Source: UBA6544 sp049601975 (GTDB taxonomy: Bacteria; Pseudomonadota; Alphaproteobacteria; UBA8366). Taken from it: 15,746 nt of DNA. Shown piece after piece: positions 6,371 to 13,447 of this stretch. The stretch lies in assembly GCA_049601975.1 (NCBI GenBank), contig JBMYRC010000102.1, positions 1-15,746 of the forward strand, in the 5' to 3' direction. Each line of letters opens with the position of its first letter. Position 1 is the stretch's first letter. Position numbers and translations under genes: made by a program. The notes beneath the pieces were generated by a model. The model saw only the letters and a program-made list of their open reading frames with translations, was not told where the DNA came from and ran no database searches.

Positions 6371-8458
6371 TCACGCGTCGATGATCACAAGACCATCGAC
6401 ACCGACAATTGAATCATGTTTGACGATGACCGGGTTGACCTCCGCCTCGACAACAGTCGGACCCTCGACCAACGCCAGTTTGGACATCGCTACGATCGCA
6501 TCCGCGAGGCTGTCGAGATCGCCTTTCGGCATGCTGCGGTAGCCGCGTATCATCGCGAGGCCAGATACTTCCTCGATCATCTCACGGGCTTCGGTAAGGC
6601 CGATGGGGGCCAAACGGAGGGAAGCGTCTTTATAAATTTCGGCGAGGACGCCTCCCATACCAAGAACAACAGTTGGGCCGACTAGGGAGTCGACCCGGTA
6701 CCCCAACAAAACTTCGGCCAGTCCCGATTCCATGCGCTGAAGCAAGTAGCCGTCAACCTTCGCATCCGGATTATCGACTGCGATGCGTCGACGGATCGTT
6801 TCCGTGGCGGTGTTCACCCCGACGCTGTCTTCGACACCGAGGATGACACCGCCGGCCTCGGTCTTGTGCGGCAAATCTGCCGAGACAATTTTCACCGCAA
6901 CGGGATATCCAATTTCGGCTGCGCCTTCCGAGACTTTCTCCGAGGTCGGCACGAAATGCATCGGCGCTTGCGGAATACCCAATGCTTCGAAGACGGCTCG
7001 GGATTCGCGCTCGTCGAATGTTAGTCCCCGACCGACCTTTAAGGCCTCTGCCACCGAACGCGACGGGGGCGTGATATCGGCATCCTCGTGTGGTGGGCGC
7101 CACGAAAGCGTCGCATGAATACCGTCCGCGCAGGCCTCCGGCGTTCCGAAACCGGCGATACCGGCTTTCGCGAGCAGCGCATAGGCTTCATCTCCTTCCG
7201 GAACTAGGAAAGCGCAGAGGGGTTTACCTTGGCCTTTCCGCTCGATCAGCGGGGTGACGGTTAAGGTGGGATTTGAGCGAGCCGAAGAGCCGACGGCGAA
7301 GACAATCAAATCCGTGTCTTCGGCGGCGAGCGCTTCGTCCAAAATAGCACCGATGGCGCCAGAGTTCGCATTGCCGAACGTGACGTCGATTAGCGGACCG
7401 TTTTGTGGATTGATACCGTGTTCGCTCGCCAACCGCTGCATCGCTTCATTCGAGAGCGGGCGGCAATCGACGCCAAGCAGGCTCAGATTATCGACGACCA
7501 TGGCGCCGCCGCCGCCAGTGGTGGTGACGACGGACGCTGTCAAATTACGTGGCTTCCGGTCCTGAAGGAGCGGCGCCATTTCGTAGAGCGTTTCAAAGTG
7601 GCGGACCCGAACGATGCCGTGTTTGCGTAAGAACGCATCGACCGCTTCATTGCTGCCGGTGATCGATCCTGTATGCGAGGCGGCGACGGCATTAGCGGCC
7701 TCTGATTGGCCGAGTTTGTATACGATAATAGGTTTCCCCACATCATGTGCGCGCTTTGCCACGGCGGCCAAACGGTCCGCATCTCGGATGGTCTCCAGGA
7801 ACAACAAAATCGCCTCGGTTTCCGGATCGTCGACCAAGGTGTCGGCGACTTCGGCGACCGTGAGATCGCATTCATTGCCAATGGAAACCAATTTCGCGAA
7901 GCCGATACCGCGGTCCCCACCGCGCGATATGAACGTGCCGAGCAAACTCCCGGATTGCGAGATGACGGAAAGCCCACCCTGCGGCAACTCCGGTAATTCC
8001 ATGATGCTATTTGCGGTCAGCGCCAGTGATGGTTTCACGCCGATGATGCCGATGCAGTTCGGACCGATCAGCCGCACCCCGCCGTCGCGCGCGATCTCGA
8101 CGATTTCTTCCTGCAAGGCGCGACCACCCGCACCAACTTCGGCGAAATTGGCCGTGAAGACGGTCGCGACCGACGCGCCGATCTTCGCGCAATCACGGAT
8201 GATGTCCGGCACGGTTTTCGGTGGCGTCATGATCAGCACTTGATCCACAGGCTCCGTGATGTCGCCCACCCGGTGATAGCACCGCACGCCATAGAGCTCA
8301 TCGCGGGTCGGGTTCACCGGAAAGATGTTGCCTGTATATCCGTGTTTGTTGAGGTATTCATATATCTTCGAATTGTTTTTCCCGGGAGTGTCTCCCGCGC
8401 CGACGAGGGCGACCGAACGGGGGCTGAAAAGCGCATCTGCGAGGTTTGGTTTTGACAT
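6371..8458 (-). CDS. ADP-forming acyl-CoA synthetase, fused alpha-beta subunits
   Basis: A 695-residue nucleoside-diphosphate-forming acyl-CoA synthetase, which interconverts acid + CoA + ATP with acyl-CoA + ADP + phosphate through a phosphohistidine. Domains in order: a CoA-binding Rossmann domain (about 7-140; FSPRSVALVGAG, NIFPVNPTRDELYG, LIGPNCIGI), a succinyl-CoA-ligase-like domain (about 160-300; GGLSVISQSGSLLG, FAKLVSIGNECDL), a second ligase domain, and an ATP-grasp domain (about 475-695; VAVKIVSADLPHKTEAGGV, LGMGGVLAEIYKD, EAEVNPVIV). The phospho-accepting histidine is H262 in ASHTGSITGSN. AGGA lies 5 nt before the ATG. It is transcribed divergently from the ThDP enzyme gene across a gap holding a candidate operator, which suggests joint control. 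It could activate an acid product of the neighbouring pathway. The acid itself cannot be told from sequence; acetate, propionate or an aryl or branched acid are all possible in this family. Confidence 0.9.
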   Translation of the reverse strand: MSKPNLADALFSPRSVALVGAGDTPGKNNSKIYEYLNKHGYTGNIFPVNPTRDELYGVRCYHRVGDITEPVDQVLIMTPPKTVPDIIRDCAKIGASVATVFTANFAEVGAGGRALQEEIVEIARDGGVRLIGPNCIGIIGVKPSLALTANSIMELPELPQGGLSVISQSGSLLGTFISRGGDRGIGFAKLVSIGNECDLTVAEVADTLVDDPETEAILLFLETIRDADRLAAVAKRAHDVGKPIIVYKLGQSEAANAVAASHTGSITGSNEAVDAFLRKHGIVRVRHFETLYEMAPLLQDRKPRNLTASVVTTTGGGGAMVVDNLSLLGVDCRPLSNEAMQRLASEHGINPQNGPLIDVTFGNANSGAIGAILDEALAAEDTDLIVFAVGSSARSNPTLTVTPLIERKGQGKPLCAFLVPEGDEAYALLAKAGIAGFGTPEACADGIHATLSWRPPHEDADITPPSRSVAEALKVGRGLTFDERESRAVFEALGIPQAPMHFVPTSEKVSEGAAEIGYPVAVKIVSADLPHKTEAGGVILGVEDSVGVNTATETIRRRIAVDNPDAKVDGYLLQRMESGLAEVLLGYRVDSLVGPTVVLGMGGVLAEIYKDASLRLAPIGLTEAREMIEEVSGLAMIRGYRSMPKGDLDSLADAIVAMSKLALVEGPTVVEAEVNPVIVKHDSIVGVDGLVIIDA

Positions 8459-8490
8459 ATCGGTCCTGTGGGCGGGTTATGAAGCGTTCC

Positions 8491-8504
8491 AATATCTAAT
8501 ATAG
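8491..8504. promoter_or_regulatory. AT-rich promoter-like core between divergent genes
   Basis: AATATCTAATATAG is the only AT-rich patch in the divergent gap. It holds TAATAT on the plus strand and TATATT on the minus strand, either of which could serve as a -10 element. No clear -35 box was found. Confidence 0.3.
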
Positions 8505-8521
8505 CGTGTTCGAGTATCGGC

Positions 8522-8546
8522 GGAAATCGCCGGGATTGCGATTTCC
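8522..8546. promoter_or_regulatory. Candidate operator: 8-bp perfect inverted repeat
   Basis: GGAAATCG (8522-8529), a 9-nt spacer, then CGATTTCC (8539-8546) form an exact inverted repeat with 17 bp between half-site centres. An overlapping CGGCG-GAAAT-CGCCG repeat covers 8518-8532. The site lies in the gap between the divergent acyl-CoA synthetase and ThDP enzyme genes, just past an AT-rich promoter-like patch, where a dimeric repressor would act on both. No regulator gene of a matching kind lies in the window. Confidence 0.45.
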
Positions 8547-8582
8547 TGTTATCGATGGCATCACCGAAGGCTGAATTGGTGA

Positions 8583-8589
8583 GGGAGAG
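8583..8589 (+). promoter_or_regulatory. Ribosome binding site indicating a GTG start for the ThDP enzyme
   Basis: GGGAGAG lies 4 nt before GTG 8594 and 7 nt before GTG 8597. The upstream in-frame ATG at 8555 has no purine-rich site before it (TTTCCTGTTATCG), and it would add 13 residues ahead of the usual family start. Confidence 0.55.
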
Positions 8590-8593
8590 AAAC

Positions 8594-10279
8594 GTGGTGA
8601 CTAATCAGATTACCGGCGGTGAAGCACTGGTCCGAATGCTCAAATTGCATGGCGTGAACGTTATCTTTGGATTGTGCGGCGACACTAGCCTGCCGTTCTA
8701 TGATGCGCTCTATCGCACGGCGGGCGACTTGACCCATGTATTAACGCGCGATGAACGACACGCGGCATATATGGCGGATGCCTATGCGCGGGTTACCGGC
8801 CGCGTTGGCGTCTGCGAAGGTCCGTCCGGCGGCGGGGCGACTTATATCGCGCCTGGCGTGATCGAGGCCAACGAATCTTCCATACCGATCCTGGCCATTA
8901 CGTCCGATATTTCGGTCTCGGGGCGGGGGCGTTATACGCTCACCGAATTTGATCAAGAAGCCATGTTCAGGCCATTGACGAAATTCACGCAAGTCATAGA
9001 CAACGCGGTCGATTTGCCGCGCACCCTACGAAGGGCGTTCAAGGAAATGACGACGGGCCGTCCCGGCGCCGCGCATATCGGCCTGCCGTTCGATGTGCAG
9101 CGCCAATTCGTGGACGAAGCGGATATCTGGGCCGAACCCGAATACGGACGTTATCCCGCGCGGCGGACGGGGCCTGCGCCGGATGCGGTTGAGGCAGCTG
9201 CGGAGCTGATTTTGAAGGCGAAGCAGCCCTTGTTCATCTGCGGTGGCGGCGTCGTTATTTCGGGTGCTGAACATGAATTGGAAACCTTGGCAAAAAAGAT
9301 CGACGCGCCGGTTGCGACGACGATCAGCGGCCAAGGCAGTATCGCCGACGATCATCTGCTCTCCCTCGGTGTGGTCGGCTCCAACGGTGGGACGGAACCG
9401 ACACGACACGTCGTTGATGCGGCCGATCTGATTGTGTTCGTCGGCTGTCGCGCTGGGTCCGTCACAACGGAGCGTTGGAGCCACCCGGCGCCGGGTGCCG
9501 TGACGATCATTCATATTGATGTCGATCCTGGCGTTATGGGTACGAACTATCGCCCGAATGCGGCAATTGTCGGCGATGCGAAGCTTTGCCTGGGGGCGCT
9601 GATCGCCGCCGTTGCCAAAAAGGAAGCGGGCGGCGCACAACAGTTGGTCAGCGCGGCCCGGAAGATAAAATTCTCGGCGTTTCGCGAGCTAGCGAAATCC
9701 AACGAGGCGCTGATCCGACCGGAACGGATCGTCGATGAATTGCAAAAGGTTTTGCCGGAAGATGCGGTCATCGTCGCCGACCCTGGCACGCCATGTCCCT
9801 ATTTCTCGGCCTATTATGAAATTCGCGATATCGGTCGCACCTTTATCAGCAATCGGGCCCATGGGGCGCTTGGCTTCGCCCTTCCGGCTGTTGTCGGGGC
9901 CTATTATGGCCGCTCCGGTTCGAAATGCGTGGCGATCACGGGGGACGGTAGTTTCGGTATGTCGGTCGGCGAATTGGAAACCATCAAACGCCTCGATATT
10001 CCCGTGACGATAGTAGTGATCTCGAACAGTGTGTTTGGTTGGATCAAGGCCGGACAGCGCAGCGGCTACGAAGGACGCTACTTCTCTGTCGATTTTACGC
10101 GCACGGATCATGCGGCTGTGGCAGAAGCTTATGGCATTAAAACCTGGACGGTGCGCGATCCGGTGGAACTAGGACCGGCGCTCAAGGCGGCGGTTGAATT
10201 GGATAAACCTACATTGGTAGATGTGATCACCCAGCCGCTTCAGGAAGCACGCGCGCCGGTCAGCGAATGGGTGGCGTAA
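8594..10279 (+). CDS. Thiamine-diphosphate enzyme, IlvB superfamily
   Basis: ThDP-dependent enzyme with the acetolactate-synthase fold, about 561 residues from GTG 8594 (574 from the less likely ATG 8555). Numbering is from 8594. Domains: N-terminal pyrimidine-binding (about 5-170; TGGEALVRMLKLHGV, catalytic E54 in TRDERHAAYMADAYAR), central domain (about 195-325; PLFICGGGVVISGA, IHIDVDP), and C-terminal diphosphate-binding (about 385-545) with GDG at 450-452 and N478 as the metal motif. The NRAHGALGFALPA segment is also typical. Such enzymes decarboxylate 2-oxo acids or join and cleave C-C bonds. EGPSGGGATY replaces the TSGPGATN of classical acetolactate synthases, and no small regulatory subunit gene is near, so valine/isoleucine synthesis is unlikely. 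It probably processes a 2-oxo acid from the local pathway, with the divergent acyl-CoA synthetase as a functional neighbour. The exact reaction is unknown. Confidence 0.88.
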   Translation: MVTNQITGGEALVRMLKLHGVNVIFGLCGDTSLPFYDALYRTAGDLTHVLTRDERHAAYMADAYARVTGRVGVCEGPSGGGATYIAPGVIEANESSIPILAITSDISVSGRGRYTLTEFDQEAMFRPLTKFTQVIDNAVDLPRTLRRAFKEMTTGRPGAAHIGLPFDVQRQFVDEADIWAEPEYGRYPARRTGPAPDAVEAAAELILKAKQPLFICGGGVVISGAEHELETLAKKIDAPVATTISGQGSIADDHLLSLGVVGSNGGTEPTRHVVDAADLIVFVGCRAGSVTTERWSHPAPGAVTIIHIDVDPGVMGTNYRPNAAIVGDAKLCLGALIAAVAKKEAGGAQQLVSAARKIKFSAFRELAKSNEALIRPERIVDELQKVLPEDAVIVADPGTPCPYFSAYYEIRDIGRTFISNRAHGALGFALPAVVGAYYGRSGSKCVAITGDGSFGMSVGELETIKRLDIPVTIVVISNSVFGWIKAGQRSGYEGRYFSVDFTRTDHAAVAEAYGIKTWTVRDPVELGPALKAAVELDKPTLVDVITQPLQEARAPVSEWVA

Positions 10280-10337
10280 CGGTTCGTATGTGACGAGAAG
10301 CACAGACAATTGCTCGGGCGGTAGGCCAGATAGACTC

Positions 10338-10343
10338 TATAAT
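10338..10343 (+). promoter_or_regulatory. Possible -10 element before the cNMP/EAL gene
   Basis: A perfect TATAAT lies 21 nt before the ATG at 10365, in the 85-bp gap after the ThDP enzyme gene. At 17-bp spacing the -35 position reads CGGGCG. The nearest TTG-type hexamer (TTGCTC, 10310-10315) is 22 bp away. A promoter is therefore possible but not well supported. Confidence 0.25.
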
Positions 10344-10364
10344 GCCCACCGAAAGGAATAATCG

Positions 10365-11585
10365 ATGCCGGAACAGATATACGCGCGTAACTTGAAGTCG
10401 GGCGATGTCCTTTTTCAGGAAGGTGAGAAAGGGGACGACGCCTATATCGTCGAGACCGGCGCGGTTGAAATTTCGCTCGATCTTCCTTCTGGCAAGAAAG
10501 TTCTCGCGACCCTTGGGAAGGGAGAAATTATTGGCGAAATGTCGCTGATCGCCGACGCGCCGCGCTCCGCGACGGCCATTGCCACCGAAAATTCCGAATT
10601 GCTCGTCTTGAAAAGAGACCGTCTGCTGAAGCCAATCGAGGCGGCGGACCCGATCATGCGGTTGATGATCCGAATGATCGTGGACCGCTTGCGTGACGCG
10701 CCGCGATGGATGTGGGAAGGCGACAGCTCGGTTCCTGAGATCAGCAAGGCGCGCAAATTGGCGTTTGACGAGGTCAGGGAGCTAGCACTCCGCCGCATTC
10801 AAATCGAAGGCGAAATGCGCCAAGCCATCGAGGTGCCGGAATTCGAACTTCACTATCAGCCAATCATCAATTTGAAGACCGGTATTCTATCCGGTTGCGA
10901 GGCGTTGATGCGCTGGACCCATCCGGAGAGGGGATTTATCTCGCCGGGAGAATTTATTCCGCTGGCGGAAGAAACCGGCATGATTGTAGAGATGGGGCGC
11001 TGGGCGCTGGAAACGGGCCTGCGTGATCATTTGACGATGCTGGCGGCTTTCAAGAAATCCTTTCCCAATGAAAAGCCGCCGTTCATTAGCGTGAATGTCT
11101 CGGGACGGCAACTGTTCGAACTGTCGGAGATCGATGTATTGCGCGACATTATCGAGAAATCCGGTGTGGATCCGAAGCAGATCAAGTTGGAGATCACGGA
11201 AAGCTTGATGGTGCATGATGCGGAACACGCAGCAGTGGCATTGGAGAAACTAAAAAAGTTGGACATTCTGCTAGCCATCGACGATTTTGGTACGGGCTAT
11301 TCCAGCCTCAGTTACCTGCATCGTTTCCCCTTCGATACCTTGAAGATAGACCGTGCTTTCGTCGTCAATATGGCGAAGGACGATGCAAGCCAGAAGCTGG
11401 TGCGTGCCATCGCCGGCATGGCCATCGATCTCGGACTCGACATCGTCGCCGAGGGCATCGAAGAACAACACGAATACGATATTCTGGCCGAGTACGGGTG
11501 CCATTACGGTCAGGGCTTCATGATGGCCCGTCCCAGCCCTATATCGAACAATATCGAATTGATCGAAAACGCCACCACTTGGTGA
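10365..11585 (+). CDS. cNMP-binding / EAL c-di-GMP phosphodiesterase
   Basis: A 406-residue cytosolic signalling protein. Residues 8-110 form a cyclic-nucleotide-binding (CRP-like) fold with the phosphate-binding cassette GEIIGEMSLIADAPRSATA, keeping the key Glu and Arg. A helical linker follows, then an EAL domain (about 152-400). The EAL signature is CEALMRW (E179). N244 (SVNVSG), E276 (LEITES), D306 and D307 (IDDFGTGYSS), K327 (LKIDRAF), E363 (VAEGIE) and Q383 (GQGF) are all present, so active hydrolysis of c-di-GMP to pGpG is predicted. There is no GGDEF domain and no membrane segment. AAAGGA lies 7 nt before the ATG. Binding of cAMP or a similar nucleotide probably tunes the phosphodiesterase. 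The AtzG-like gene starts 24 nt after its stop, so it may share a transcript with the amidase modules, an unusual place for such a regulator. Confidence 0.92.
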   Translation: MPEQIYARNLKSGDVLFQEGEKGDDAYIVETGAVEISLDLPSGKKVLATLGKGEIIGEMSLIADAPRSATAIATENSELLVLKRDRLLKPIEAADPIMRLMIRMIVDRLRDAPRWMWEGDSSVPEISKARKLAFDEVRELALRRIQIEGEMRQAIEVPEFELHYQPIINLKTGILSGCEALMRWTHPERGFISPGEFIPLAEETGMIVEMGRWALETGLRDHLTMLAAFKKSFPNEKPPFISVNVSGRQLFELSEIDVLRDIIEKSGVDPKQIKLEITESLMVHDAEHAAVALEKLKKLDILLAIDDFGTGYSSLSYLHRFPFDTLKIDRAFVVNMAKDDASQKLVRAIAGMAIDLGLDIVAEGIEEQHEYDILAEYGCHYGQGFMMARPSPISNNIELIENATTW

Positions 11586-11598
11586 GCTACCGAAACAT

Positions 11599-11605
11599 GG
11601 GAGAG
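11599..11605 (+). promoter_or_regulatory. Ribosome binding site supporting a TTG start
   Basis: GGGAGAG lies 4 nt before TTG 11610. The ATG at 11597 meets a stop after three codons in its frame, so the TTG is the best start for the small protein. Confidence 0.5.
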
Positions 11606-11609
11606 TGAA

Positions 11610-11819
11610 TTGGGCGACGATATTTCACATTTGAAGGAATGGGCGGCGCTCGCCCAAGGAATAGCTCCCGAGGCTGGATCGGAGGATGGAATTCTGCGCG
11701 CTGTGTTGCGCCAGGATGCCCAGGCGCGCGACGCTGCTATGGTGTTGCCGTTCGAGACGGAACCCGCTTCTTACACGCGTATGCTGGAGAAGATCGCCGA
11801 TAAGGTGACACCAAAATGA
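11610..11819 (+). CDS. AtzG/GatC-like small partner of amidase, first copy
   Basis: A 69-residue protein from a TTG start, placed directly before an amidase gene and overlapping it by ATGA. Its size and position match AtzG, the GatC-like companion (DUF4089 type) of the amidase AtzE. The end carries an LPFETEPASYTRML segment, like the short terminal motif by which such proteins wrap around their amidase. The second module has the same pattern (LPFESEPAIFRGLL), together with a shared LKEWA/LREWA near the start, so the two are paralogues. The likely role is structural: folding, stabilising or completing the amidase as a heterodimer or heterotetramer. A catalytic role is not expected. The family call rests on a short motif, length and context, not on a profile search. 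Confidence 0.7.
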   Translation: MGDDISHLKEWAALAQGIAPEAGSEDGILRAVLRQDAQARDAAMVLPFETEPASYTRMLEKIADKVTPK

Positions 11820-13231
11820 GCGCCGACGATATTGCGGCCCTCACACTGGCGGACGCGGCGGAGAAGATAGCCGGTCGTGAGATATCTTCCCTCGAAGCGA
11901 CGGAAGCCGCTCTGGACCGGATAGATCGTTACGGCGAAAAACTCCACGCCATTGTCCATTGCGATGAAGAGGCGGCGCTCGCCGGTGCTCGCAAGGCTGA
12001 CGAGGAGTTGGCGTTGGGCAATGTCCGGGGCCCGCTCCACGGTGTGCCCTTGGCGCATAAAGACATGTACTACCGCGCCGGTTGGACGGCGGCTTGCGGT
12101 TCCAACATCCTGGCTGATTTTGTACCCGATGTGACCTCGACCGCGATCCAGCGGTTGGATGCGGTGGGCGCCCTTGATATCGCGCGGCTAAATATGGTGG
12201 AGTTCGCGTTCGGCCCGACCGGCCATAACGAGGTGGTGGGTACGCCGCGCAATCCTTGGAATACGGATTACATTACCGGTGGTTCATCGAGCGGCTCTGG
12301 CGCTTCGGTGGCGGGGCGTTTGGTTTACGGCGCGCTCGGCTCGGACACTGGCGGCTCGATCCGCCTGCCGGCACAATGTTGCGGCCTTGCGGGTGTGAAG
12401 GGAACCTACGGGCTTGTCAGCCGCTACGGCGCCATGCCGCTCTCGTATTCGCTCGATCATGTGGGGCCATTGACACGCACTGTGAAAGACAGCGCTCTGA
12501 TCCTGCAGGCTATTGCAGGGCATGATCCCAACGACGCCACGACAAGCCACCGTCCGGTGCCGAACTACCTCGACGGTATTGCGGACGGGGTGAAGGGTAT
12601 GCGCATCGGTGTGCCGGAAAATCATTGCTACGACCCGGTCGAAGACAAAGTGCGAAACGCGCTTGAAGCCAGTCTTGAGGTTTACCGCGAATTGGGTGCG
12701 GAGATCGTGCCGTTGCATGTGCAAAGCATCGAACAGGCCAACCGTTTCGCCAACGTGGTCATGGCGACGGAGGCGGCCACCTATCACAGTAAATGGGTGC
12801 GTGAGCGCCCGGGCGATTACGGGTCGCAGACATTGAGCCGATTGCTGCCGGGTTTTTATTATTCCGCCACTCGATATATCGAAGGGTTGAACCTGCGCAG
12901 TCAAGTGCTTGCCGATTTTTGTGGCAGCGTGTTCGACAAGGTCGATATGCTGCATGCACCGGTCATCCCCATCGAGATCCCTCGTATCGACCAAACCGAT
13001 GTGGGTGCGCAACCAGGTTACATGAAATCCATTGCCTCGATTACGCACAACACCAGGGCGATCAATTTCCTCGGCTTGCCGACGGTCTCCGTGCCGTGCG
13101 GGTTCACGGCAAACGGTTTGCCGACCGGATTCCAACTGATTGGGCGACCTTTTGATGAGAAAACCTTATTGCGGGCCGGACACGCCTACGAGCGCGAGAC
13201 GCTGTGGTGTGACCGAGCACCCGAACTCTAG
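11816..13231 (+). CDS. Amidase-signature hydrolase, first copy
   Basis: A 471-residue amidase-signature enzyme (GatA/AtzE relatives) that hydrolyses a carboxamide to acid and ammonia or amine. The Ser-cisSer-Lys triad is complete: K82 in GVPLAHKDMYY, S157 in TGGSSSGSGASVAG, and nucleophile S181 in GSDTGGSIRLP. Other family blocks are GPTGHNEVVGTPRNPWN, GTYGLVSRYGAMP, SLDHVGPLTRTV, FLGLPTVSVPCGF and GLPTGFQLIGRPFDE. The start overlaps the stop of the AtzG-like gene (ATGA), implying coupled synthesis in equal amounts. It is not GatA for tRNA amidation: no GatB neighbour is present, and the module is repeated downstream. The differences from the second copy, for example LPAQCCGLAGVKGTYG against IPSYCNGLVGMKATYG just after the nucleophile, may set substrate choice. 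The substrate is unknown; an amide of a dicarboxylic acid would fit the neighbouring genes. Confidence 0.9.
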   Translation: MSADDIAALTLADAAEKIAGREISSLEATEAALDRIDRYGEKLHAIVHCDEEAALAGARKADEELALGNVRGPLHGVPLAHKDMYYRAGWTAACGSNILADFVPDVTSTAIQRLDAVGALDIARLNMVEFAFGPTGHNEVVGTPRNPWNTDYITGGSSSGSGASVAGRLVYGALGSDTGGSIRLPAQCCGLAGVKGTYGLVSRYGAMPLSYSLDHVGPLTRTVKDSALILQAIAGHDPNDATTSHRPVPNYLDGIADGVKGMRIGVPENHCYDPVEDKVRNALEASLEVYRELGAEIVPLHVQSIEQANRFANVVMATEAATYHSKWVRERPGDYGSQTLSRLLPGFYYSATRYIEGLNLRSQVLADFCGSVFDKVDMLHAPVIPIEIPRIDQTDVGAQPGYMKSIASITHNTRAINFLGLPTVSVPCGFTANGLPTGFQLIGRPFDEKTLLRAGHAYERETLWCDRAPEL

Positions 13232-13240
13232 GAGGAAACG

Positions 13241-13447
13241 ATGAGCGACAGTGACGAAGTCCTCCGCGAGTGGGCGAAGAAAGTTCAGCAGGTCGAGCCG
13301 GATCCCGGTTCCGCCAGCACTGTGTTTCGCAGGGTGAAACTGCACGAAGGTCAGGTGCGTGAAGCCGCTCGTGGTCTGCCATTCGAGTCTGAACCGGCAA
13401 TTTTTCGAGGATTGCTCGACGGCAAGGCGAAGGGAGAGAAGGCATGA
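13241..13447 (+). CDS. AtzG/GatC-like small partner of amidase, second copy
   Basis: A 68-residue protein, paralogous to the one at 11610 (shared LREWA and LPFESEPA motifs). A textbook GGAGG at 13231-13235, beginning on the last base of the upstream amidase stop codon, lies 5 nt before the ATG. Its own stop overlaps the start of the next amidase by ATGA. It is probably a GatC/AtzG-type subunit dedicated to the downstream amidase. The chain is strongly charged, with no signal peptide or membrane segment. Confidence 0.72.
   Translation: MSDSDEVLREWAKKVQQVEPDPGSASTVFRRVKLHEGQVREAARGLPFESEPAIFRGLLDGKAKGEKA

Noticed and set aside
6336..6374. Hairpin after the acyl-CoA synthetase gene (GTGA..CCCC..GGGG..TCAC)
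   Set aside because: Two 4-bp stems are separated by a one-sided bulge, the hairpin overlaps the stop codon, and it is not followed by a T-run, so it is too weak to call a terminator.
8594..10279. Acetolactate synthase large subunit (ilvB/ilvI)
   Set aside because: No small-subunit gene follows and the N-terminal cofactor loop differs from acetolactate synthases, so only the superfamily is supported.
12284..13135. Open frame of 283 codons on the minus strand inside the first amidase gene
   Set aside because: It is antisense to a gene with an intact catalytic triad, and its translation has no family features and is rich in His and Arg, as expected for a shadow frame.
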